In this document: positions 1 through 10,456 of the stretch, in pieces
Layout of the letters: each line of letters opens with the position of its first letter
How positions within the stretch are numbered: the first letter of the stretch is position 1
DNA from: Edolisoma coerulescens
Taxonomy: Eukaryota; Chordata; Aves; Passeriformes; Campephagidae
DNA: 64,000 nt
Direction of reading: 5' to 3'
Assembly (NCBI GenBank): GCA_013397115.1
Contig: VWZW01006279.1
Coordinates: 1,854,357 to 1,918,356, forward strand
Program-made: the position numbers and the translations under genes
The notes under the pieces: generated by a model
What the model was told of the DNA's origin: nothing
Databases searched by the model: none
What the model saw: the letters and a program-made list of their open reading frames with translations, nothing else

Positions 1-1503
1 TAGTGGGCACAGAAGAAAGAGATTACATTATGCAGAAGAAAAAAACGTGATCAGTATGAGGCAAGTATTTCCTAACAAAGAAGCCTATTAAATGGCTGAA
101 AAGTCCCTTGTGGGAAGAGGTGGAGGCCTCATCACTTTAGGTATTTAAAACCAGACTAGACAAAGCATTCATCTCTACAGGGGCAGAGGAAATGGATAAA
201 ATTACTTATTAGGCTTCTTTCTACCCATCTCTGATTTCTATGATTTAATACATTTTTTTTAAAATGCAAACCACATTTGTATAGCACAAGCAAAATGCAG
301 AAAAACAAAAAAACGTTTTCTAGTTGTAGTGTTGCCCAGCACAATGAAACTTGATTTAAAATTCTGCCACACATGTCTCTAAAAAGATGATTTACTGTCC
401 CCAGACTGGGGATTTATTCTTTGTGCCAGAACTCTTTGTGAACTGTGATGGTTCAACTTTTGACAAAGGTGGCTGATGCAAAAGGAAGAATGGTGCTTTA
501 CAGAAAAGCAGTGGAGTACGGGGTTTGTGCCTAGGGTCTGGCAGACTTATCAACTCCCTTGGGAATTTCCAGCGCTAAATATTTACTGATGTCACTCAAA
601 GGATAACATCTAGTCTGCTAGTATGAAAGTGAAAATAGACCCTCAGAACTGTCTCTATCACTTGGAATATCTTACAAGTATTTCAAAATTCTCAGTTCTT
701 CTTCTTCCCCACATTTTTAATTTTTTTTTTTTAATCCTTGAAGGCACTGCTCTATTTAAAATAAAGTGCACTGTCTTGCTTTGTAGAAATATGAAGAAAT
801 CGAAAAAACCCCAACCCTGAGAAACCTTCGGATAGTCAAAGTGTTTAAGAGCGTAACACTGTGGACCTTCACCCATCATCCATGCAGGAAGATGAAATAA
901 TGATGTAAAACTCCTGTACAAGGAATCAGGATGCTCAGCTGAAGTGAACTGTCCCAGCAGTAATGCAGGGGTGGGTGTTGAGCCATGGTGGCCCTCAGGC
1001 TTGGGACAGCCTCTTGGTAATTTTGAACCAGCCAAGACAAGGCAGGATATAGCAACATGTTTTCCTTGCTTGGACATCAAAACTCTTTTAACAACATGCT
1101 GCCGTTTCCCCTCTGCACCCTGTTCACTCTCACATCCTGGCTGCCATTTGCCATATTTCCAGTATTAGTCTTGCTGTGCTGGACTGGGCTGCAAATTCAG
1201 TGTAGTAGAAAAGATTGCTTCGTTTCAATATACTGTTTATCCACAGTGCCATGTAGACTTGTCTCAGGAGAGGTGGCAGAAAAGTAAGGGGAATAGTGAG
1301 TTGAATCTACCACTAGAACTGGCTAAAATTAAGAAAAACAATGGTCCTGTACCTCAATAACAAGGAACTCCTTCAGAAACATCATCCACCTTCCTGCAAA
1401 CCTCCGCGGTTCCTCTTCCTCAGGTTGAAGTGCAGCCACTTAGGCAAAAAGCTGTGTTTTCCTACTCTGTGCTTGTCTATGTGGCTGTGGGCTGCGGGAC
1501 TCC
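1..1503. other. Gene-free flank
   Basis: No gene, RNA or clear repeat is recognised here. The short open frames on both strands have no recognisable domains and look like chance. The stretch lies 3' of RNF182 (which runs on the minus strand) and ends where the SINE begins. Confidence 0.5.
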
Positions 1504-1638
1504 ACAGAATCAGAGAATTGTCTGAGTTGGAAGGGACCCACAAGGATCATCGAGTCCAACTTTTAAGTGAATGGTCCATACAGGGATCAAACCCGTGACC
1601 TTGGCGTTATCAGCATCATGCCCTGACCAACTTATCTG
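1504..1638 (-). mobile_element. tRNA-Ile-derived SINE with CR1-like tail (TguSINE1-type)
   Basis: Read on the minus strand, about 1570-1638 matches the body of a eukaryotic tRNA-Ile: a worn A box (GATAAGTTGG), the anticodon-arm stretch CTGATAACGCCAAGGTC, and a B box at 1584-1593 (GGTTTGATCC) that differs from consensus by one CpG-to-TpG change. The T arm is followed directly by a CR1-like 3' tail at about 1504-1570, which contains GTTGGACTCGATGATCC-like sequence and ends in the ATTCTSTG-type repeats used for CR1 priming. A tRNA-Ile head joined to a CR1 tail is the structure described for TguSINE1, a passerine SINE mobilised by CR1. The first bases of the tRNA are lost or diverged, and no clear target-site duplication is visible. 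The assignment rests on recall of the tRNA and CR1 consensus sequences. Confidence 0.8.
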
Positions 1639-3713
1639 TATCTTCAGGTAATCAAAGTTTGGAAAGGTCTCTTCTTGGATACATTGTAAAATGCTGGCAA
1701 CGCTGAAGTTTGCCAATAATGTTATCAGGACAAGAGTTTGCCCATTTTAATTGTTTTATACTAGCATATAAAGTTTTGTGGGCCTGTGATCGATATAGTA
1801 GGACCTACCAAAGCTCACAATGCAGCTAAATCAAAGCTATCAGCCCTTACTTTGGCCAGTCCTGTAGCTTTAAATAGTTAACAATGGGAGTATGCCCAAA
1901 TCTAAGGATCTGTTTAAATTAGAATGAAGTTCAATACTTTGCCATTTGGAAAGTAAATGTACTCAACTGCAGTAACAGTAGCAAATTAATTTAATTACCA
2001 AATTAACTTTAGACCCCAGAAGGGTCAGTATGAAAAACATTAAACTGTTTGCAGCAGCTCTACCCCAAAATATTTATTCAAAACACAGCCCCTTTGTCCC
2101 AGGCATAGACAAAATCCCCTCTCTGTTTTGCTCAGCCTCTCATCCAGCCCAACCCCAGCCCCACATCTTATGTAAGAACCCACAGACTCAGTTAACCCAC
2201 CTTGTTAATTAACTCTTTGTTAATTGCCCTTTGGGCTCTGGGCTCAGGCCACACCTGCAGAGCTTCATCCCTCACTGAGTCCTGCTCACAGGATGGTCCA
2301 GCTCAGCACATCCTTCCTATGCTGTGCCCAGAAGCTGCTTCTGCATCATCCTGCCCCAGCCTCCAGGGGATACCACAATATCATACTGTAAATGAGCAGC
2401 TGGTGAGGATACAGTCTGCATCCATAGGATAAGCAGGAATTAAAAGCAAAACAAAAAATCTCATTTGGACTAAATTAATCCTGTAGAAATGAATTTCTAG
2501 TACTTTGTACTTGGTTGAGTCATGTCTGGGCATAGCAGGAATAAATCCCACTGAAAGGGAATTGCCTTGGTGTGCAGGCAGTATTTTACATCCCCAGGAG
2601 CCATTACTTTCCAAGGAGAGAAAAAGAGTCAGAGAAAAGGAAGGAAAAGCAGGCAGAGAAATATGCAAGTCTTGATTTTAGCCCCACTTACATTGATTTC
2701 AGCAGAGTTATTCCACTGCAGAGGACACAAGAGTTTTCAGTTCAAAGTCTAAAGGATGGTAGAGAATAAAAATAAGGGAAGAGTAATATCTGAATTTCTT
2801 CTCGTCTCAGTCACACAGCAAAAATTCTTCTCCACAAATAATTGAGATTTATCTCCCAGCAATTCTCAATGGCCATATTGTAAGTCATATAGGTATTTTA
2901 TGACACCAAAGCTGCAATAGCATGCTCTGGCTGAGTGGCAGGATAGCCGTACAATCAATATGCTTTTGCACACTTTCATCTTTGAGTGGGTTTGTATTGC
3001 AGCACAGTCCGAAATAACAGCATAAATTTAATGGGCTGGCAGTCTGAAAAGTAGAGAAGTATAACAACAGGTGTATTAATTTGTGCTGTGATGTGTAACC
3101 AATATCACTGTAATTTTGCTACAATTAGGCTCTGTTTTAAAACAGAGTACAAAATACCTAGTGCTAGAGCTAAGATAATCAGCTGAAAATCAAAAGGAAA
3201 AGACAACAGGTAGCACTGTAGAGCATGTTGTGCAGAGGTAATTCATACATATCACACATTTGCAAAACCTATTTCCTCTGTTAGTCAGCCCTTTATTAGA
3301 GACACTATATTCAGACAAATTGAACAAATCCTAAAACATATAAACCCCTAACACTACAAATACATCTTTTCCCAAAGTTATGAAGTTCTACAAAACCACG
3401 TAGGTTTCTATTTTTCTTTCTTTTTGACATGATTGTTGTTGGATACTTAAAATTTATGAGTTCATAGATGAGTCAAACCTTGACTGGAGATGATTCCTCT
3501 TCTAACTACATATGCTTTACCACAAACATTAAAAACAATTACTTAGGAATAGTAATTTCTAGGAATTCTGAAAATATTTTAGATATAATTATTGTCATTA
3601 CAGAAAACTCTGAAACATTTCCTTTAATCATTCAATACATAGCTCCATAACTCCATACACTTGAAAACTATAATTTCGCTGCAAGTTTTCTTCTTACATA
3701 TGTGTCTATATGT

Positions 3714-3733
3714 ACATACACACACATATATAC
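3714..3733. repeat. (CA)n/(TA)n microsatellite
   Basis: A short alternating purine-pyrimidine run combines CA and TA dinucleotides. It is a simple repeat with no sign of function. Confidence 0.7.
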
Positions 3734-4414
3734 GCACTATTATAAAATGAGTGTCAAGAAAAGCAGGACCTTTACATTTCCACATTTTCTCTGTTCGCAA
3801 TAGGAATAAAACTGCAGATACCACCTGCGCCACCTACAAAAATTGAACCAGCTTAACTTCATATCCTCTTGACAGGCTCTGCTTTTCCCACTGTCATTTT
3901 TCATTTTTACCAAAGTCTGTTTGCTCTAAGAGTATATTGTTAGGCCATACATTCAATTCTCATGCAACAAACCCCTCTCCCTTTTACACTGTCCTGAAAT
4001 GACTAAATCTTGTGCCAGATCCAAAAACCAGGCTTGCACTGCTCAAGTCCACCCTGCAATGCACAAGAAAACCAGTTTGCAGCTGCAGTGTTGCTAGACC
4101 TAGTTATACACATAAACATTAAATATTACTTATTTTTGTGCTCTTCCAGTAGTTCAAAAAGCAGCCTAAACCATGCAACAAACAAGCAAGCCTTACAGGG
4201 CCTGGTTCTATTTGTGGAATGGTAAAGTATCAGTAATTCCTCTGAGCTCCACTAATTGAGACATGCTAATTGCCACATCTAGATTGCCATCAACTCACAG
4301 CGGTGACAGGGGGAATTCAGAGTATCAAATATTTTGAAGGACTATGCCTTAAACGGAAACCTTCCCAAAGTCATGGTATCTCCTTACAATGCTCACTCTG
4401 TGAACTCAGAACAT

Positions 4415-4459
4415 AAACAAACAAACGAACAAATAAAAACCAACCAACCAAACCCCCAG
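4415..4459. repeat. (AAAC)n/(AACC)n low-complexity tract
   Basis: Imperfect AAAC units pass into CCAA units, with no T apart from a single interruption. It is a simple tetranucleotide-type repeat. Confidence 0.7.
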
Positions 4460-4974
4460 TTAATAATTACAGATTTTTTTCTCAAATTTGTATTAGTAAT
4501 TGAAGATCTGTTTCCTAATGGTTGGGAATAAAAGTCTACCTTAAGAGCTAAAGTCACATAAGCCAAATTCTCCAGCACAGCTACCACAGAGTACACGTGC
4601 ATGATGTTGGTCATCTGTTAGGAGGACTGGTGGCGTGGAAATGTCACTAGTGGTGGTGGAAATGCTGGGAGGGAGGGTAAGCATAACAGAACATAGCTAG
4701 AGAAATCTGCAGAGCTCTGAACCCTCAAAGGGAAGCCTATGGTGTGTACACTGAAATAAGTGCATCTGGAGAACAGCAAACACGTGGCTGGGTCCCCAGA
4801 AGTATTCATTAGCAGGGATATTTCACAGCGAGTGGCAAGTGTATGGCAAGAAAAAATGGGCTTCTCATTGGGGAAAGTGTTCTGGAGACAAGTTTTTAAT
4901 GTTCAAAAAAAAAAAAAAGCTGGCCTCCCACAAGTGTTTTGTTATAACAAGAACTAAAAAAATGAGTAATTTGT

Positions 4975-4980
4975 TTTATT
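4975..4980 (-). terminator. RNF182: Candidate RNF182 poly(A) signal
   Basis: The plus strand reads TTTATT, so the minus strand carries a canonical AATAAA about 500 bases past the RNF182 stop codon. A weaker ATTAAA lies just before it at 5009-5014, and another AATAAA occurs at 5280-5285. Which signal is used, and whether a more distal one gives a longer 3' UTR, cannot be told from sequence alone. Confidence 0.35.
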
Positions 4981-5485
4981 CTTCTTATAATACTAGCTAA
5001 TAGAGTGATTTAATTTGCTATAAATGATGATGGATGACAAGTAACAGATGTTCCAGAGCATGAGATGGTTTGGGTGAAGAGATGCAGTACTTGGACCTGG
5101 AAGGTGTCTGCTACAGTAATTTCCTCTTGGGTGAATCCTACAGCCTGAACTGACTTGATCAAGTCAATACAAAGCAAAGTGATACTCATTTGAACAGTGG
5201 CAGCAGCAGCAGGCACCAAGTTTGGAGATTTTGCTTTATCCCTTTCTAAAACTCAGCCCTTCAAAATCAACAGGTAATTTTTATTTCCAATTCTTAGCTC
5301 AAAAGTAAACTTGGGGTGAGGGGGGTCAAATTCAGTTGGAACAAAAGGGACCATGTAACTAGGGCCACTGCTTCCATTTAGAGGGATGGACAATAAGAAT
5401 AAATAAGAATACAAAGAATACAAAAACAGGATAAATCAACTATGCTACACATCTGGTAATACACCTTATTTTACTGTATTTGTTA

Positions 5486-6223
5486 TCAAGATGACATGCA
5501 GTCTAGAACTTCATGGCAAACACACTGGCAAAAGCCATAAATCATGAGAATAACAAGGCTCGAAGGAACAAGGCTTACAAAGACAACCCCAAGGGTGACT
5601 TTCTTGGAAACCAGTAAATAAATCCCTAAAGGCAAGGAGCTAAAGTAAAGCAGCCCTAGCAACCACACTAGCACCCGAATCGAGGTCTGGAAGAGCAAAG
5701 ATGTGCAGTTCCACACTGTCCAGTTGTGGGACACAGTTGCAACAGAGTCAAAACTTGTAGGCCTGTAAAATTCCACCACAGGGGTTGAGTTCAGGGTCTG
5801 GGGACTTTCTCTTTGTACTTCCATGATTGTTATAACCAGGCAATTAGAAGAGGTGTGAGAAGGGCTAACCAGAGAAGCCAGCCTTTTGGGAGTCAGCAAG
5901 AGTTCTGTTGGGTTGTCTGGTAGGCACTTCTTTCCCTTTCCCCCACAAGCTAAATTCAGAAGGATGTTGTTGTCATCAGGAAGACTACTAACCTCATCGT
6001 CTGGCAGGCACGTTTCAAACCTGCAAAACGGGCACACTATGACTCCTTGCGGGGAATCACCGAAGTCTATGATCTTGCAAAGGCATTTGGCACACACTCT
6101 GTGACAACACTCCAGCACTTTTGGTTTTCTCTGTCGCAGGTTATAGCGGTTGTAACAGATCTTGCACTCAAGCTCATCTGAGCTCTGGGTCTCCACGGAC
6201 TCCTCTGGTAGTTGAGTGGTCAT
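5486..6223 (-). CDS. RNF182: E3 ubiquitin-protein ligase RNF182
   Basis: This is a complete 245-residue reading frame in one exon, close to the 247 residues of human RNF182 and near-identical to it as recalled over most of its length. A C3HC4 RING finger binds two zinc ions and recruits the E2 enzyme. All eight ligands are present: Cys20, Cys23, Cys39, His41, Cys44, Cys47, Cys64 and Cys67. The conserved linker runs through SSLPDDNNILLN. Two hydrophobic segments at about 182-206 and 209-231 are predicted to anchor the protein in membranes, and a Cys-rich tail ends in DCMSS. In mammals the protein is reported to ubiquitinate the V-ATPase subunit ATP6V0C and to promote p65 turnover after TLR signalling. 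The start is the only Met before the RING and aligns with the family start. The frame is intact, and the intron-free coding exon is normal for this gene. Confidence 0.97.
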   Translation of the reverse strand: MTTQLPEESVETQSSDELECKICYNRYNLRQRKPKVLECCHRVCAKCLCKIIDFGDSPQGVIVCPFCRFETCLPDDEVSSLPDDNNILLNLACGGKGKKCLPDNPTELLLTPKRLASLVSPSHTSSNCLVITIMEVQRESPQTLNSTPVVEFYRPTSFDSVATVSHNWTVWNCTSLLFQTSIRVLVWLLGLLYFSSLPLGIYLLVSKKVTLGVVFVSLVPSSLVILMIYGFCQCVCHEVLDCMSS

Positions 6224-6245
6224 TTCTTCAGATGCTTTTTAGACT
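6224..6245 (-). other. RNF182: Short 5' UTR and probable splice acceptor of the RNF182 coding exon
   Basis: On the minus strand a pyrimidine-rich stretch (TGGCTTCTCTTTCCACAAG) ends in AG at plus positions 6245-6244, only 20 bases before the start codon. This fits the known gene plan, in which the whole coding region sits in the last exon behind non-coding 5' exons. An alternative AG occurs three bases before the ATG. Transcript data would decide between them. Confidence 0.5.
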
Positions 6246-6476
6246 TGTGGAAAGAGAAGCCAGGGGATGAAGAGGTCACTCAGGCTTGTTTTAGAACATT
6301 TTCCTATCACCCATCTCAAACAGGAAAAGAGGAGATGACATCATTGAAAAGCTTCAGTAGACATCATCCATTTTCAGCTTCTGCTAGGGATCGTGCACTG
6401 CATGTCCTTTACCCTGAGCCAGGCATCCATCTGAAAAAGCCAAAGTGGAATGTTTGTTGAAGGCGAAGGCAAAGGC

Positions 6477-6532
6477 AAAAAAAGGAAAGGAGAGGGGAAG
6501 GGGAAAAGAAAAGGGAAAGGGAGAGAGGAAAA
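6477..6532. repeat. 56-base uninterrupted purine tract
   Basis: Every base is A or G, in irregular GGGAAA, GGAAAGG and GAGAGG units. Impure purine-rich sequence continues on both sides, from about 6459 to 6545. On the minus strand it is a long pyrimidine run inside the RNF182 upstream intron, about 250 bases before the start codon. Confidence 0.9.
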
Positions 6533-9500
6533 TGGAGAGGGAAAGCTTTAGCAAATGAAATACACAAGTTCTACTTTTTCTAAGCTCAGCTTCCTTTGCT
6601 AAAACGACCTCTAAAGTAGCTTTTTCCTGTGGCATACAAGGCCTATATAGCAGTCATGCTAATAAAACTTAGCATCATGCTGCACGGATTGATTTTAGAG
6701 TTGAAGCTCTGACTGGCTCAGCCCATGAAGTTCTCAGCAGAAGCTGCAATCTAATCACTGATCTGTGACCATTTGTTTAAACTCTGGTTTCCCAAGGAAA
6801 TGAGACCTGACACCTGGAGCTTTTGGTCTTTCCTGGTAACTTGTGAACCCGCTGTCCAATTTCAAACAAATCAGCAGAAGGGTCACAGTACTGAAGATAA
6901 TTAAGTTTCTGAAAAGAAATGAACACTGGCAATTGGGTAGAGGAGAGACATTTATAATAAGTACCATTTATCCTGGAGGGCAATGGCTGGTCAGCACACC
7001 CCAACCTCTGCTCTTAATGGGCAGCATGCTGTCTGTAGCTCAGCCAGAGAGGAGGGCAACCCGAGGGAAGCTGGTGATACTCTGGGGAAATAAAGAGTCT
7101 GGGGAAGTGGAGTGGGTATGAAAGAGAGCCAGGGTTATTGCAAAGAGTTATGTGGGGACCTAGGTCAAATCTGGATTAGGCTTTGTTAATTTTTCTGTTT
7201 GTGGAGCAGCTCATTTCTTTTTCTCCACCAAGCTGCTGGACATACAATTACAAAAATGAGTGTTCTTTAGCTTGCAATGAATGCCTCCTTCGGCACATGG
7301 CTGCTGGGGTGAAGGCTAATGTGTCTCTCAAGGGCATTCACCAGATGCTCTGGTTTTCAAGGGTGTCATGGCTGTGACAGCTGTTTCACACCTCAGCTAA
7401 GGAGAGGTCTGTGGCACAGTCTTGCACTGCTGCACTCCCACTCTGCGCAGCGGTTTTGCCACTAGACCCATCTGCCTCACTTAAACAAATGTCTTGTCAT
7501 ATTTTGTAAAGTGACTTCAGGAAAAAGTCCACGTATCATAAACAGAACATTAACCAGGAGTATGTGCTCTGGGGATCAATAATCACCAGCATTTACAAAA
7601 CCAGCTCTTACCTGCCAGAAGATAAAAACTTCTTCCAGATTCAAGCACATACTTGCTCACAGAAATGAGGGCAGCACTGCATTTTGCAGGCTTTCAAACT
7701 CATCCCTTTACTGCTAGAGTAGCAAGGAATTTGCCACAGTCAAATGATGGGCACGGTAAGCACTTGTGTCCAGCTGCCTCTTGCATTATCAGTAAGTATC
7801 GGGCACACTGAATATGAAAAAGTGGCCTATTTCAAGAAACTTATTTTTTGACTATTTGTTTTAGTAAATATTTGATTTCTTTCCCTTTCCATTAGGAAGT
7901 TTTTACTCACTCCTAGCATTCAGGTTTTTGTTCTTTTTTTTGAGGCCAAGGCAGGAAGCAACTCTTTTAAGCAATGTGCTCCTTCTGTCAATACATTTTA
8001 TCTGCCAACCATCAAGTACAGTAAAGTCACTTTCATGGGCCTTTTGTTCTTACTGTGCTTTAAGTATTTTTCATTTCTGCATATCCATCAGAAGATGGAG
8101 AGATATGAGAGAGGTGGATATATAACTTCTATAAGCAACATAATTTGTAAAACTCACTTCCTGGATTTTAAAACAAAGATGTAACCATCAGACAATGCAG
8201 TAATGAAAATAACGTGACAACATAGTGAAAAAAACCCACATATTTCTCTAAGAATTGTTACAGACATGGCCCCCTTGCCATTCAATTACTTCAATAACTC
8301 CTTTCCTGCCTTTTCCAATTTATGTCTTTAGTGCTCTAAAAGTTCTCCTCTCTGCCTTACTGTTGTTTTTATTATTTGTACTGCGGATATATTTGTGGCA
8401 TGTTGCATCAGGCAAGGCAAACATAAGACCATTGACAATTTTCGAAGTGTACAAGCTAGACATCTTCTAAGACACAAAAAGGACATCTTTTACAGATTTA
8501 TCCTTTATCCTTTGTTACACTGTGTGCTTCCTTATTAATTTCTACTACCCTTTTTATTTCATTCCAAATATCATCTTCTAGATGACTTTTAGGTAGATAT
8601 AAATGTCATGAGATGCTAACTTTCCAAAGGATGAATAAACCACAAAATGGACCAAAAAAAGTGAAATGCCAGCCTACAGGAAGGCAAAGAACTGCTGAAA
8701 AATTAAGACTCCAAACAAAAAAGTGATGGTTTTGGACTTTTACATATTGAGTATCATTTAACTTCTGTACCTGAGGTGAATTAGGATTACTAATAAGGTA
8801 CTGCTGGTAAACACTGTCCTACAACATAAAAGTAAGTTCCTGATTAACCAAACATAAGTTCCCAGTTAACCAAAAATCTCCCAAAATATGTGTCTGCTTC
8901 TCGTAGAAAATTATGACCTTTCTCTGAAAACTTCCAACTAGAAAAATCTTGATATTTTAGTGTTTATCTTTCTAATTCATATTTCCAGTTTTTCATAAAA
9001 CCCAACACACTTTCCAACCAATTCTATTCAGACATGGATAACCTCTCCCTGAATTAGTTTTTAAACGGCATGTGTTTTCCTGATTTTTACCGCCTTTAAG
9101 TGCCAAAATTTGACATTAATACAAGGAATAACAAGTCTCTGGGACTAGCAATGTTCCAGTTGCTAAACTGGGATCATTAGCTCCATTTCCAGAGCACAGT
9201 GATCCTCCTACTGTAGTTTGTGTCATGAGCTATTCTACAATTTTTTTTCAAATTTTTTAAAAATATAATGTACTGTACAAGAAAGAAGGATTTTCAGCGT
9301 CTTTCTCACTTCACAGTCTCTAAAAAAAAAATCCATCTGTAAAAAAATATCATTGATTGTTTTTTCTTTGGCTAACTTTAGATGGTGGATTTCTCCTTAC
9401 GTGTTTTAATGTGAATACTGCTTATTACTATTTGTTATTTATACATCTTTTCCCTTGAAAATTAAAATTTAATCACTACTTCCTATTAAGGCTTTTCATG

Positions 9501-9858
9501 TATTTTTTACCCTCTCAGCTCTGTGATGGTTTTAGATGTTCCTCTGTCTTTTTTGATTTCCTGATTTCTTATGGAAATTTTTCCTTCTTAATATCCACTT
9601 CCCTGCTTTTTTTTCTCTCCTGGGAACTGCCACCTTTTTGGGTTTAATTAATGCTGCCCTGCTATTATATACATGACGTACACAAAAAAGTTCTCTGATC
9701 AGAGACTTATTAAAAATATATGGAAACCGAGGCTTTTAAGAAATTTGGCTTCAAGTTATTCCTATTTCTTGAGAAAATGAAGCATTTCTTGAGAAATATG
9801 GCCAGCTACTCCTTCAAGCAAATTCTGCTCTATATCAAAGACCTTCTAGGTGGTCTTT

Positions 9859-9896
9859 TGCATGCTTCCCAGGTGTGAATTTACTGGAAGCATGCA
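9859..9896. repeat. Perfect 11-bp inverted repeat (hairpin)
   Basis: The arms TGCATGCTTCC (9859-9869) and GGAAGCATGCA (9886-9896) are exact reverse complements around a 16-base spacer. The stem can be lengthened by G:T pairs. No gene or mobile element is associated with it. Confidence 0.85.
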
Positions 9897-10329
9897 GGAT
9901 AAGGAATTAAAGAAAGGAAGAGGTTAACTACTGCCCCTATGAATCCTGCTCCCTCACCAAAAAGGTGACAATTCACATACTTCTTCTTGTTGAGTGTTAA
10001 AAACAATATTATGCAGGAAAAAAAAAAGAGATTGTGTCTTTATGTTCATGTTGTATCCTCCTCTTTGAGACACTTTTTTTATGATGCCACAAGAAGGTAT
10101 GTCCCTAATATCTGCTCCAATACTCCATTAATATTTGGGCTATTTTAAATATTGAGCTGCAACCTTTTTCACCTAAACTTAGACTTGTCTCACCTGCTTG
10201 TTTGATACCAAGAGACACAAGTTGTAACTAGGGAAATTTCAATTACAGATTAGAAAAAAAAAATAGTACACAAGGTATTCAAACACTGAATACATGTCAA
10301 GACAGATGTAAATGAAATCTACAACCTTA

Positions 10330-10456
10330 CAGATATCCTTGACTGGATACAACCCTGGTCAGGCCACTCTACCTTGGACTTGAGCCCTGCTTTGAGCAAA
10401 TGGAACTGGATTTTCCTGCAGATTCTTTCTAAAACGAATTATTCTATGATTCAATG
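10330..10456 (+). mobile_element. CR1 LINE 3' end fragment
   Basis: The stretch follows the diverged CR1 3' end: CTGGATACAACCCTGG, then a GAGCCCTGCTTTGAGC block, then the terminal ATTCTATGATTCAATG repeats at about 10441-10456. It is heavily mutated, without coding capacity, and therefore an old insertion. Confidence 0.75.

Larger units (their letters stand above)
1639..4974. other. Gene-free flank downstream of RNF182
   Basis: This is AT-rich sequence with no convincing coding region. Several AATAAA or ATTAAA motifs on the minus strand could serve a longer RNF182 3' UTR, for example the one at 3292-3297. Only simple-sequence tracts are annotated separately inside it. No CR1 or LTR remnant is recognised. 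Confidence 0.45.

Noticed and set aside
1570..1638. Functional tRNA-Ile gene
   Set aside because: The 5' end of the tRNA is lost, the A and B boxes carry mutations, and a CR1 tail follows directly, so it is a SINE head rather than a working tRNA.
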